Below are positions 40,205-47,682 of a stretch of DNA of 47,682 nucleotides, one piece after another. The notes under the pieces were generated by a model. That model saw only the letters and a list, made by a program, of their open reading frames with translations, was not told the origin of the DNA and searched no databases. Position numbers and translations under genes: made by a program. Each line of letters begins with the position of its first letter. The stretch's first letter is position 1. Source of the DNA: Desulforudis sp. (GTDB taxonomy: Bacteria; Bacillota; Desulfotomaculia; Desulfotomaculales; Desulforudaceae); assembly GCA_003604975.1 (NCBI GenBank), contig QZIR01000015.1:1-47682 (forward strand). The letters are read 5' to 3'.

Positions 40205-41242
40205 TCAAGGCATAACCACAATGTTCGTCGGCAGCATCCGCTGTTTGCCGTCCGAGGGGCGATTCATGATCTCGTTACCGAAGACGAAGACGCTTGATCC
40301 ACCGCCGTCCAGGTTGTAAGCGTCAACCACGCCAAACTTAATCAGAGTGACCTGTAGGTCTTCCAGGGTCACCCCGCTCGACCAGTCGGCCTGTCGGCCG
40401 TCGACGACGATAAAGATCATATCCCCGTTGGCATACTCCCCGACGATGGTGCGCGGCTGACGCTGGTTTTGCCACTTCTGCGGGATGGGCACCGGCTTCT
40501 GGTCGTGGATCAGGATTGGCACGAAACTGACCCCCTGCCGCGCGCCGAGCCTGGTCAGGTCACTTTGATCGTGGCAGATAGCACCCACCAGCTTCCCTCT
40601 CCCATCAAACCCAATAAAGAAGATGTCCTCTTTGGATGGCTGGAAACCCCTGATCAGCTTGCCGTCCACCATCGTGTTCCCGATCGGGATGACGTGCATC
40701 TTGCCGCCGCCCGGGGCTTGGAAGAAGCCGCCCCCGTTAATGCCGAAGATCGCCCCGGTGCGACGTACGGCGCCAAGGGTGGTCTCGCCGTCCACCGGGT
40801 TGTGCACCACCCTCAGCACCGTCGGGTCAAACGGCTTAACCTTGGCGATGTAGCCCCGGTAACCAATCCCCTTCAAGTGAAAGACCTTTACCTCCACCCG
40901 GGCCGAGCGGTGCACCCGAACCGGCGGCCCGAGCTTGTCCTGGATATGCTGCTCGTAGACGTCATCCGAAAGGTTCTTCTGGATGACCGTCTTTTGGGAG
41001 AGCTGTTCCAGGATCCGTTGCTGTTCTTCAAGGTTCTGTTGCTGTTCTTCCAACGACTCGTGCATGAAACCGACCGCATACTGCAGGTTGTATGATTCGT
41101 CCTTCAGCGTAGTTACCGCCATGTTCAATTCCCGCGTGGGCAACACCATACCTCCGGCCGTCTGCCCGAAAGCCGAAACAGTGATCAGGATCCCGATCAG
41201 CGGTGCCGCCACGAAAAGAAAGAGCAGGTTAATTCTTAACAT
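40205..41242 (-). CDS. Phosphodiester glycosidase (NAGPA/DUF2233) family protein, membrane-anchored
   Basis: A 345-residue protein. Residues 5-25 form a signal anchor; about 50-95 a Gln/Glu-rich coiled coil (EEQQQNLEEQQRILEQLSQK); the rest is the NAGPA domain, with GAIFGINGGGFFQAPGGG near the middle, GEYANGDMIFIVVDGRQ and the C-terminal AYNLDGGGSSVFVF. Family members cleave N-acetylglucosamine-phosphodiesters or act on exopolysaccharide outside the cell. It overlaps the upstream membrane coiled-coil gene by 14 bases, so both proteins probably act together at the cell surface. Confidence 0.85.
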   Translation of the reverse strand: MLRINLLFLFVAAPLIGILITVSAFGQTAGGMVLPTRELNMAVTTLKDESYNLQYAVGFMHESLEEQQQNLEEQQRILEQLSQKTVIQKNLSDDVYEQHIQDKLGPPVRVHRSARVEVKVFHLKGIGYRGYIAKVKPFDPTVLRVVHNPVDGETTLGAVRRTGAIFGINGGGFFQAPGGGKMHVIPIGNTMVDGKLIRGFQPSKEDIFFIGFDGRGKLVGAICHDQSDLTRLGARQGVSFVPILIHDQKPVPIPQKWQNQRQPRTIVGEYANGDMIFIVVDGRQADWSSGVTLEDLQVTLIKFGVVDAYNLDGGGSSVFVFGNEIMNRPSDGKQRMLPTNIVVMP

Positions 41243-41660
41243 CAGGTGACTTCCTTAGTACGTTCAGGCTTTGCTCCAACTGGGCCAGCTGACGGTCTAA
41301 TTCCGTAATCCGTCGCGAGAGCGCCTCCCGGGTGGAATCCGAACTAGCCAGCGTTTTGTCGGCGTCCTCCAGGGCCCCCTTTACACCCTTCAGTTCGACC
41401 TGGATCGCATCGAGGCGTTCGTTGAGGGACTGCATGTGCAAGGCGTTGGTCTCCTGCACCGTCCGAATCGAGCGGTCGATGTAGTCCGTCGCGTAATAGT
41501 AGGCGCCGTAGAGGAGACCGCCCCAGACGGCCACTGACAAAACCGATAATAGGAGGGGCTTGACCCAGGGCTTTGCAGTCCTAGCCTTCCGGCGCCTGGG
41601 TTCAGAGGAAATACCCTCCGGAGTTGGCGAATCCATGTCCATCATACCTTCCTTTCTCAA
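41229..41660 (-). CDS. Membrane-anchored coiled-coil protein
   Basis: About 137-143 residues: a basic, proline-containing N-terminus, one transmembrane helix (PLLLSVLSVAVWGGLLYGAY) and a long coiled coil of heptads to the C-terminus (from about residue 75). No enzyme motif. The exact start is one of several close codons: GGAAGG best suits the ATG at 41642 or 41636. Operon partner of the phosphodiester glycosidase, which also has a coiled coil; the two may pair through these helices (inference). Confidence 0.7.
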   Translation of the reverse strand: MRKEGMMDMDSPTPEGISSEPRRRKARTAKPWVKPLLLSVLSVAVWGGLLYGAYYYATDYIDRSIRTVQETNALHMQSLNERLDAIQVELKGVKGALEDADKTLASSDSTREALSRRITELDRQLAQLEQSLNVLRKSPDVKN

Positions 41661-41765
41661 TTATACCTTCTTGCCGAAAATTGTCGACTCATAAATAGAC
41701 CCCGGTGCCTGTGCAACGGGGGCCAATTATTACCAATTGTATCAGAGTAAAACGGCGCGGGCGTT

Positions 41766-42419
41766 CTAGTTAATGTAGAGGACGTAGCGCAACATCATCC
41801 AAAAGTGGCTAAAACTCCCGGCGATCACGAAGAGGTGAAAGATCTCGTGAAACCCAAACACACCCGGAATTAGGTTTGGACGTTTCAGGCCGTAGATAAC
41901 GGCCCCGACCGTATAGAATAGCCCGCCAACAGCCATCCAGATTACTCCCCCCGGGGGAACGGTCTGGATCAGCGGCCAGAAGGCCACCACGATCAGCCAG
42001 CCCATGAACAGGTAAATCCCCGTGGAAAGCCAGCGCGGCGCCTGCAACCAGAAGAGCTTCAGGACCACACCGGCCAGCGCCAGGGTCCAGACCGAAACCA
42101 GGAGGCTCCAACCCCAGCCCCCGCGCAGCGGAATTAGGCAAACCGGGGTGTAGGTGCCGGCGATCAGCAGAAAGATCATAATGTGATCCAGGCGCCGAAG
42201 TACCCTGTTCCCCCGCTCTGAAAGCGGCAGCAGATGGTACAGGGAACTGGCGGTATAGAGGAGAATCAGGCTGGCCCCGAAGATGGCAAAGGCTACCACG
42301 TGCCAGGCCGTACCAATCCGGACAGCCAAGCAGACCAAAAGCACCAGGGCGACCACAGACAACAACGCCCCGGCCAGATGCGTAAGACCGCTTACCGGAT
42401 CCTTGAGCTTCAAGAGCAA
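41766..42419 (-). CDS. Hemolysin III family (PAQR/YqfA-like) membrane protein
   Basis: A 217-residue protein with seven hydrophobic segments. The PAQR metal-site motifs are visible: SSLYHLLP, RLDHIMIFLLIAGTYTP and HEIFHLFVIAGSFSHF, supplying the conserved histidines, aspartate and serine. Family members are membrane hydrolase-like proteins affecting lipid metabolism; true hemolysis is doubtful. TTG at 42419 follows AAGGGATAA. Monocistronic. Confidence 0.9.
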   Translation of the reverse strand: MLLKLKDPVSGLTHLAGALLSVVALVLLVCLAVRIGTAWHVVAFAIFGASLILLYTASSLYHLLPLSERGNRVLRRLDHIMIFLLIAGTYTPVCLIPLRGGWGWSLLVSVWTLALAGVVLKLFWLQAPRWLSTGIYLFMGWLIVVAFWPLIQTVPPGGVIWMAVGGLFYTVGAVIYGLKRPNLIPGVFGFHEIFHLFVIAGSFSHFWMMLRYVLYIN

Positions 42420-42628
42420 TTATCCCTTCATTACAGTATCACCAGGCGCAAACCCGCTCTACCCCACATGGATACGCCGGAGATCCACATTGTCCTGCTT
42501 GTTTACTCCCGAAACCGGGAGAATTTGGCTGTCTGCACACATCAGGGGCTCGCGACGTACGATAAAACGTCGGAAGATCAGGCCGTACGGACCGCTTTCG
42601 TTCGTCCGCCTAGAAGGGGGGCCAGGCG

Positions 42629-42904
42629 ATGTTGAAGAGCAGGCAACAATCCCGTTCAAGCAGGCCGGTCAGGGATCTGGCTTCCCTTCCCGTAGGTAGC
42701 ACGGCGGTCATTGAAGAACTGCACACATCCACGGAGTTCCGGCGACGGTTGCTCGACCTCGGGTTTGTTCCCGGAACGGTAGTCGAGACCGTCCGCAAGA
42801 GCCCCGCCGGCGATCCGATCGCAATTCGCCTTCGCGGCACGACCATCGCCCTGCGACTGGCAGACGCCAGACAGGTTGCGGTAAGGATACTCCCGATCAG
42901 GTGA
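42629..42904 (+). CDS. feoA: Ferrous iron transport protein FeoA
   Basis: A 91-residue SH3-like protein: ASLPVGSTAVIEELH, RRLLDLGFVPGTVVETVRKS and the C-terminal GTTIALRLADARQVAV are typical FeoA. It binds and tunes FeoB. AAGGGGGG precedes the ATG. The gene is followed after 33 bases by the FeoB G-domain gene. I see no clear Fur or FNR box in 42420-42628, only a CTCCCG/CGGGAG hairpin near 42523. Confidence 0.92.
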   Translation: MLKSRQQSRSSRPVRDLASLPVGSTAVIEELHTSTEFRRRLLDLGFVPGTVVETVRKSPAGDPIAIRLRGTTIALRLADARQVAVRILPIR

Positions 42905-42937
42905 CCAAAAGCCCAACTGAGAGGAGTGACCGGGCAA

Positions 42938-43714
42938 GTGGAACCGGCTGGCGAATCCCGTGCCTTCATATACAAAGGGAACCTCTTTGACCGCGGTTTT
43001 AGGGACCGCAAGCACCCGGTGGTGGCCCTGGCAGGGAATCCCAACACTGGCAAGAGCACCGTTTTCAACGCCCTGACCGGACTCCGGCAGCATACCGGGA
43101 ACTGGCCCGGGAAAACGGTACTGCTGGCCAGGGGACTTTACACGCATCGGGGCCGGATCTACGAACTGGTCGACCTGCCGGGCAGTTACTCCCTTCACGC
43201 TAACTCACCCGACGAAGAGGTCACCAGGGACTTTATCTGCTGGAGCCGCCCCGACGCCACGATTATCGTGGTCGATGCGACCTGCCTTGAACGTAATTTG
43301 AACCTGGTCTTACAGATCCTCGAAATCAACGACCGGGTCGCCGTCTGCCTTAACCTGATCGATGAAGCGGGTAAAAAGCACGTCAACATTGACCACACGT
43401 TACTGGAGCAGGAACTCGGGGTTCCGGTGGTGCCATGTACGGCCCGGGTCGGGATTGGCCTGAAAGACCTGATAACCGCCGTGGCCCGGTTGATTGACGG
43501 AAAGCTTATTACCCGGCCATATCGGATCCGGTATCCGAACGAGGTCGAAGCGGCCCTCGAGATCGTGGAGCCCAGGATCCGGCACCTGGTGCCCCTGCAT
43601 CTACGGTCCCGCTGGGTCGCGCTGCGCCTGTTGACCGGGGATGTTGCCTTCTACAACGCTTGGAAAGAATGGTTCGGCCAGGAACCCCCGATCCAGGAGG
43701 TGACCACCGGGTGA
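42938..43714 (+). CDS. feoB: FeoB G-protein domain, separate gene
   Basis: A 258-residue soluble GTPase equal to the N-terminal third of FeoB. G1 GNPNTGKST, G2 region TGNWPGKT, G3 DLPGSY, G4 NLID (FeoB-like in place of NKxD) and G5 PCTARVG are present, followed by a helical GDI-like segment. It ends at TGA 43714 where normal FeoB would run into its membrane part. GAGGAG at 42921 supports GTG 42938 rather than GTG 42926, which it overlaps. Confidence 0.88.
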   Translation: MEPAGESRAFIYKGNLFDRGFRDRKHPVVALAGNPNTGKSTVFNALTGLRQHTGNWPGKTVLLARGLYTHRGRIYELVDLPGSYSLHANSPDEEVTRDFICWSRPDATIIVVDATCLERNLNLVLQILEINDRVAVCLNLIDEAGKKHVNIDHTLLEQELGVPVVPCTARVGIGLKDLITAVARLIDGKLITRPYRIRYPNEVEAALEIVEPRIRHLVPLHLRSRWVALRLLTGDVAFYNAWKEWFGQEPPIQEVTTG

Positions 43715-45099
43715 ATGGTGAAGGCATCCCCAGCCTCGCGACTCTGACCAGGAATACCGCAGTCGAGCCCTCTTACGTGCACGACCGGATCGTGGAAAAC
43801 ATTTACCGGGAGGCCAACCTCATCACCACCCACGTAGCATCGAAAGCGGAAACGGGCCCGGACCTGGACCTAAAACTGGACAACGTCCTCACATCCCGCT
43901 GGCTGGGCTTCCCGATAATGCTCCTGATACTGGGACTGGTGTTTTGGATCACGGTCACCGGGGCCAACTACCCGTCCCAGGCTCTGACGACGGTCTTCTT
44001 CTGGGGTCAGGATCGGTTGGCCGAACTGTTTACCTGGCTGGGAGCCCCGGTCTGGCTCAAGGGTTTGCTTGTGGACGGCGTTTACGGCACCCTGGCCTGG
44101 GTGGTATCGGTTATGCTCCCGCCTATGGCCATCTTCTTTCCCCTGTTTACGCTCCTGGAGGACCTGGGCTACCTCCCCCGGGTAGCCTTCAACCTGGATC
44201 GGTTCTTTAAAAAGGTCGGTGCGCACGGTAAGCAGTCCCTGACCATGGCCATGGGCTTCGGCTGCAATGCCGCAGGCGTGATTGCCTGCCGGATTATCGA
44301 CTCACCCCGGGAGAGGCTGATTGCGGTCCTGACCAACAACTTTGTCCCTTGTAACGGCCGGTTTCCCACACTCATCGCCCTCTCCCTGATCTTTGTCGGG
44401 GGCAGTGTCGGCGCCCACTACGCCAGCACCGTCGCCGCCGCCTGTACCGTCGGTATCGTGTTGGTCGGGGTAGTGGCCACCCTGGCCGTCTCCTGGATCC
44501 TGTCCCGCACCGTCCTCCGGGGCTTGCCGTCTTCGTTTACCCTGGAATTGCCGCCCTACCGGATGCCGCAGGTCGGTACGGTCATCGTCCGATCCTTCCT
44601 GGACCGCACCCTGTTCGTCCTGCGCCGGGCCGTCTACGTGGCCGCGCCCGCCGGGGCCACGATCTGGATCGCGGCCAACATTCACGTGGGCGAGGCCAGC
44701 ATTCTGGGGCACTTCGTCGGATTCCTGGACCCGTTCGCACAAGCCATCGGCCTTGACGGGCATATCCTGGGCGCTTTCATCCTGGGGCTGCCCGCCAACG
44801 AGATCGTCCTTCCGATCCTAATCATGAGCTACGTCGCCGAGACTTCCATGATCGAGCTGGACAGCTTGGAGGCTTTACGTGACCTGCTGGTTGTAAACCA
44901 CGGCTGGACCTGGGTGACGGCGCTCTGCACCATGCTCTTCTCCCTGCTCCACTTCCCCTGCGCCACCACGCTGTATACCATTTGGAAAGAAAACAAGAAT
45001 CTGAAGTGGGCCATCCTCGCCGCGCTGATCCCCCTGACCGTGGCCATCACCGTCTGCTTTGCCGTCGCCCAGACTGCCCGGCTTCTCGGACTGGTCTGA
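43711..45099 (+). CDS. feoB: FeoB membrane permease domain, separate gene
   Basis: A 462-residue membrane protein with about nine hydrophobic segments, the C-terminal two thirds of FeoB. Conserved stretches: LLEDLGYLPRVAFNLDRFF, MAMGFGCNAAGVIACRII, FVPCNGRFPTLIAL with the cysteine-containing gating region, and LHFPCATTLYTIWKENKNLK near the end. The start is GTG 43711, which shares GTGA with the stop of the G-domain gene; AGGAGGTG lies 8 bases before it. A real ribosome binding site at the split argues against a frameshift. Together the two proteins import Fe(II). Confidence 0.88.
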   Translation: MNGEGIPSLATLTRNTAVEPSYVHDRIVENIYREANLITTHVASKAETGPDLDLKLDNVLTSRWLGFPIMLLILGLVFWITVTGANYPSQALTTVFFWGQDRLAELFTWLGAPVWLKGLLVDGVYGTLAWVVSVMLPPMAIFFPLFTLLEDLGYLPRVAFNLDRFFKKVGAHGKQSLTMAMGFGCNAAGVIACRIIDSPRERLIAVLTNNFVPCNGRFPTLIALSLIFVGGSVGAHYASTVAAACTVGIVLVGVVATLAVSWILSRTVLRGLPSSFTLELPPYRMPQVGTVIVRSFLDRTLFVLRRAVYVAAPAGATIWIAANIHVGEASILGHFVGFLDPFAQAIGLDGHILGAFILGLPANEIVLPILIMSYVAETSMIELDSLEALRDLLVVNHGWTWVTALCTMLFSLLHFPCATTLYTIWKENKNLKWAILAALIPLTVAITVCFAVAQTARLLGLV

Positions 45100-45266
45100 A
45101 CCATAGTAAACCGCCACGATAGTGACATACTAATACCTGATCCACAGTGGACAACGGTTGGCAATAAATGCAATATGGCAAGAACGCCGGAGGCTTCCCG
45201 GTTTGGGATAAGGGGAGTCCACCGAACACAGAATATAACGAACAATACTCGAAAGAGGTGCAAAAA

Positions 45267-45434
45267 ATGCCCAGAAACCGTAAGCCCGTAGAGGATGAAC
45301 AGAAGTTTGTGGCTGCGGTCGACGTCCCCCCTGCCAAGGGGAAAAAAGTCCGACCGGATACCACCGCCTTTCATTCTGGGGCCAAGACCGTAGGCAGGGA
45401 GTTCACCAATCCCGAAAACAAAGGAAACCGCTAA
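45267..45434 (+). CDS. Small basic, disordered hypothetical protein
   Basis: A 55-residue protein rich in Lys, Arg, Pro and Asp (PRNRKPVEDEQKFVAAVDVP). AGAGG lies 10 bases before the ATG at 45267; the open frame runs further upstream without a better start. A perfect hairpin GCCACCCC/GGGGTGGC (45466-45486) follows 32 bases after the stop but lacks a T-run. No family recognised. Confidence 0.55.
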   Translation: MPRNRKPVEDEQKFVAAVDVPPAKGKKVRPDTTAFHSGAKTVGREFTNPENKGNR

Positions 45435-45547
45435 ACCTGCGGCTTGCAAACATGCGCCCCGTGCGGCCACCCCAACCCGGGGTGGCTTCTACGGTTCTGC
45501 CCGATGACCTAAAGGCCCACCTTTCAGGAATGTAGTATCACTTTTGC

Positions 45548-46050
45548 TCAAAACCAGTTCCGCGTGATCCAATCCATAGCAGGCTTCAGTTCGTAATCCT
45601 GGGCCAAGCTTACCAAGTGGGGAACCTGCTTGTAGTCGTCCAGGGAAACAGCCTTGGGCAGTGTCGGGTTGAGACGAAAATAACGACCCCCTAAGAGCTG
45701 AGAACTAAAAAGTACGTCCGCCCGAACCATACCATCAAACAGGACTGTAATCAGGGGGACCGGTGGGTCAAGGTTCAATACCCACTGAACGGCGCCCCAG
45801 TCCGTAGTGTCCTCTACAATCTGCTGGGGAAAGAACCCCGTTCCGATGGAAAGCAGACAGATGTCGGCGAGTTTCTGTTTCACCGCATTTTCATCAATAG
45901 CCAGAGCGATAGCGGCTGTACTGGGGTTGTTGGCGATCACTCCCCGTCGATATGGTTCTGGTAGGACGGAAAGTAAACCGGCGCCGCGCTGCCGGTCAGG
46001 GCGCCCCGGACCCCTCCCCCATCAAATGTTAGAATCTGGAATATGCTCAC
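45548..46050 (-). pseudogene. Patatin-like phospholipase gene with internal deletion and frameshift
   Basis: The minus strand has a good start (GTG 46050 behind GGAG) and the patatin opening FQILTFDGGGVRGA, containing the oxyanion motif. The next residues are already those of the distal part: LTGSAAPVYFPSYQNHIDG, skipping 100 or more residues including the GxSxG nucleophile. At 45941-45945 one G is missing from a run, so IDG-GVIANNPS is split between frames. The rest to 45548 is intact patatin C-terminal sequence (IDENAVKQKLADICLLSIGT, ending WITRNWF). Without the serine the product cannot be active. Confidence 0.85.
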
Positions 46051-46373
46051 GGGTACCACTCCGTTGATCATATTAGTTACCGTAAAGTACCTGTGATAGG
46101 TTATGCATTTACAGAATGGCTTGCGCCAAAGCCACGCGTGTACTTTGTCAGATTAGGGAGAATACGTCTTAATCCGAGGAAATACGGGGCAGAGGGTTCG
46201 TGATACTACGGGTGACAGGTCCGGCTGGATCTACCAGTGTAACTCTCGAAAAACAATACCATCGGACTTGCTCACATCCCTACTGGGCGGTGTATATATG
46301 GACATGGGAATACTAGCCATTCTGGCCTTCTTTATCCCTGTGTCAACTACATAGATGCCCGAGAGATTTAAGG
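46051..46373. other. Gene-free stretch
   Basis: No ORF of useful length, tRNA or clear terminator is seen. Base composition moves here from GC-rich to AT-rich, consistent with the border of a transferred segment. Confidence 0.4.
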
Positions 46374-46382
46374 GTGATTCTG

Positions 46383-46979
46383 ATGACAAAAGAAGCTAAT
46401 ATTTTGCCTAATGGTAGTTTCATTGTAGGCAAAAGGGAAAGGTTGTTTAAGCAAAAGAGCTATGTACTCTGGTTTACGGGCCTTTCGGGAGCGGGGAAAT
46501 CAACATTAGCATATCAAGTGAAGAAAGAACTGCATAAGCTGGGGTTACATTCATATGTTCTAGACGGAGATAAGATGAGATGTGGGCTGAACAAAGACCT
46601 TGGCTTTACCCCGAAGGATAGAACAGAGAATATCCGCAGAATAGCCGAAGTCGCAAAGTTATTTGTTGATGTAGGTCTAATTGCTTTGGTGGCAGTTATT
46701 TCTCCATACGAAAGTGACAGACAAATATCCCGTACGCTATTTAAGCAAGGCCAATTCCTGGAGATATATGTGAAATGTTCATTAAGGGAGTGCGAGGCGC
46801 GAGATCCAAAAGGTCTGTATAAAAAGGTCCGAGAAGGCCATATCAAAGAATTTACAGGTATTACATCCCCTTATGAACATCCCCGGGAACCGGATTTAGC
46901 AATCGACACTGAACAAATGACAGTAGAAGAATCCGTCCATATCGTTCTTAGTTTGTTAAGAACGGAAAAACTAATTTGA
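46383..46979 (+). CDS. cysC: Adenylylsulfate kinase
   Basis: A 198-residue APS kinase that phosphorylates adenylyl sulfate to PAPS. P-loop GLSGAGKST, VLDGDKMRCGLNKDLGF, the VGLIALVAVISPYESDR stretch and ARDPKGLYKKVREGHIKEFT are all conserved. AAGGG lies about 9 bases before ATG 46383. The DNA is much richer in A and T than the rest of the window, with AAA/AGA codons, suggesting recent transfer. No sulfate-assimilation neighbours occur; PAPS here more likely serves a sulfotransferase that decorates a surface glycan, given the next gene (inference). Confidence 0.92.
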   Translation: MTKEANILPNGSFIVGKRERLFKQKSYVLWFTGLSGAGKSTLAYQVKKELHKLGLHSYVLDGDKMRCGLNKDLGFTPKDRTENIRRIAEVAKLFVDVGLIALVAVISPYESDRQISRTLFKQGQFLEIYVKCSLRECEARDPKGLYKKVREGHIKEFTGITSPYEHPREPDLAIDTEQMTVEESVHIVLSLLRTEKLI

Positions 46980-46994
46980 TTAGGGGGCGAAAAC

Positions 46995-47621
46995 TTGTTT
47001 CAGTATGACGATTGTACAGTGTTAGTCACATGCTGCAACCTTGCAGGTGGGTTGTACCGAATTACCTTTAAGGAGCAATCATATACAATTGATCGGATAC
47101 TATATGAAGACTGCAGGGGAATTGCACAATATAATGATAATTATGTCCTGGCTTCAAGTACTAATGGTATTCTATTGTTAAATAATAACTTATATGAAAC
47201 TAAAAGAAATCAACCAGAGGCAGATTTAGATTTTCATGGGGTGGCCGTTCATGACGGTAAGGCGTATATAGTTGAAACCAGTAGAAATACCATAGGGATT
47301 TATAGCTTGCCTCACCTGATAAGAATCGGCGAAATAAATATATCCCCCGAGGAAACTAACACTAAGCATATAAACGATATTTGCATCATTAATGAAAGTA
47401 TTTATCTTACAATGTTCTGCAAGCATGGTGAATGGAGAGAAGCAACCACATTTTCTGGTGTTCTAATGGAATATTCTTTAATTGATGACAAACATCCTAA
47501 AACACATTTCAGTTGGCTAAAACAACCACATAGCGTGGTAGTTGATAATGGGAGAATACTATATTGTAATTCGGCAGGGTTTGACTTGACTTTGACACCC
47601 TGCCCCACGGAAATCCAGTGA
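46995..47621 (+). CDS. DUF4915/TIGR03032-like beta-propeller protein, probably 3'-truncated
   Basis: A 208-residue frame with repeating beta-strand units (LVTCCNLAGGLYRITF, DLDFHGVAVHDGKAYIVETS, KHINDICIINESIYLTMFC, KQPHSVVVDNGRILYCNSAG), the pattern of DUF4915/TIGR03032 proteins, which often accompany sulfotransferases. The sequence changes abruptly after CNSAG: the last ten residues come from a hairpin that looks foreign. The gene is therefore probably cut at about 47572. TTG start behind AGGGGGCG, 15 bases after cysC, same AT-rich composition. Confidence 0.7.
   Translation: MFQYDDCTVLVTCCNLAGGLYRITFKEQSYTIDRILYEDCRGIAQYNDNYVLASSTNGILLLNNNLYETKRNQPEADLDFHGVAVHDGKAYIVETSRNTIGIYSLPHLIRIGEINISPEETNTKHINDICIINESIYLTMFCKHGEWREATTFSGVLMEYSLIDDKHPKTHFSWLKQPHSVVVDNGRILYCNSAGFDLTLTPCPTEIQ
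47573..47604. repeat. 8-bp perfect inverted repeat at the truncation point
   Basis: GGCAGGGT (47573-47580) and ACCCTGCC (47597-47604) flank 16 bases made of TTGACTTGACTTTGAC. It coincides with the point where the propeller protein loses its family pattern, as expected for the end of an inserted or deleted element. 47622-47682 holds no gene I can support. Confidence 0.6.
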
Positions 47622-47682
47622 ACTCAAGGCTTTCAGGGCATGTAAAAGAGACGTATCACTACATTCCCCCAATATATGCCAG

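Noticed and set aside
43660-43714. FeoB frameshift as a sequencing error
   Set aside because: A strong AGGAGG site and a GTGA overlap at the split indicate two genuine genes.
46294-46355. An 18-codon hydrophobic ORF (starting MDMGILAILAFF) before cysC
   Set aside because: Too short, no ribosome binding site of note, and no sign of conservation.
1-47682. CRISPR arrays, rRNA genes, phage structural genes, toxin-antitoxin pairs
   Set aside because: None seen: no regularly spaced direct repeats, no rRNA-like sequence, and no recognisable phage head/tail or toxin families.

Overview
The window looks like a chromosomal piece of a Gram-positive anaerobe of the Clostridia, most like the Peptococcales (Desulfotomaculum, Pelotomaculum, Desulforudis and relatives). 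This is inferred from the complete anaerobic (cbi-type) cobalamin pathway with a CbiMNQO cobalt transporter, the AGGAGG-type ribosome binding sites, frequent TTG and GTG starts, sigma-A promoters (TTGACA/TATAAT), the Thi4-type thiazole synthase, DUF1405/DUF554/DUF2007 proteins and a separately encoded FeoB G domain. No marker gene allows a species call. Most of the window is GC-rich; the last 1.3 kb is clearly AT-rich.

Layout. 1-2500 is a decayed, mobile-DNA-rich edge: the 5' part of a probable group IIC intron (minus strand) inserted directly behind an intrinsic terminator, a small ORF, a frameshifted Dam-type adenine methylase and a helix-turn-helix protein gene broken by a stop. 2534-4855 is a large EAL/CBS/GGDEF c-di-GMP protein. 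5054-7602 holds a phosphodiesterase, a Thi4 thiazole synthase, a hexapeptide acyltransferase and a DUF1405 membrane protein, followed by tRNA-Leu(CAG). 7929-13982 carries housekeeping and poorly known genes: a YkgJ cysteine-cluster protein, an EamA transporter, two small membrane proteins, a dead rubredoxin gene, LD-carboxypeptidase, DUF5677, DUF554 and DUF2007 proteins. 13996-17385 is a zinc/manganese-type ABC uptake operon with a methyltransferase at its end, a good promoter and a 25-bp palindrome upstream; next to it lie remnants of a YcgR/YcgQ permease pair.

19207-35512 is the centre of the window: one minus-strand transcription unit of 18 genes. It starts at a near-consensus promoter and an adenosylcobalamin riboswitch with a terminator, then runs cbiM-cbiN-cbiQ-[cbiO::cbiC fusion]-cbiX-cbiD-cbiE-cbiL-cbiF-cbiG-cbiH-cbiA-cobC/D(aminotransferase)-cbiP-cbiB-cobU-cobT-cobS. 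It imports cobalt, inserts it into sirohydrochlorin, builds the corrin ring anaerobically and attaches the nucleotide loop. cbiT, cbiJ and the adenosyltransferase are not in it. The ATPase of the cobalt importer is fused in frame to precorrin-8X methylmutase.

35631-39911 encodes a 1426-residue PEP-synthase-like protein with an intact catalytic set, a second degenerate PEP-binding barrel and a C-terminal extension with an HExxxHxxH motif and a ParB-like segment; its leader holds a terminator and a short ORF. Then come a two-gene membrane/coiled-coil plus phosphodiester glycosidase unit, a hemolysin III protein, feoA and a feoB split into two genes joined by a GTGA overlap, a truncated patatin gene, and finally an AT-rich pair, adenylylsulfate kinase plus a truncated DUF4915/TIGR03032 beta-propeller protein, near a possible element boundary.

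Six separate broken genes show active gene decay. The least ordinary items are the 1426-residue PEP-synthase-like protein with its leader, the CbiO-CbiC fusion, the gaps in the cobalamin operon and the candidate metal-responsive operator.
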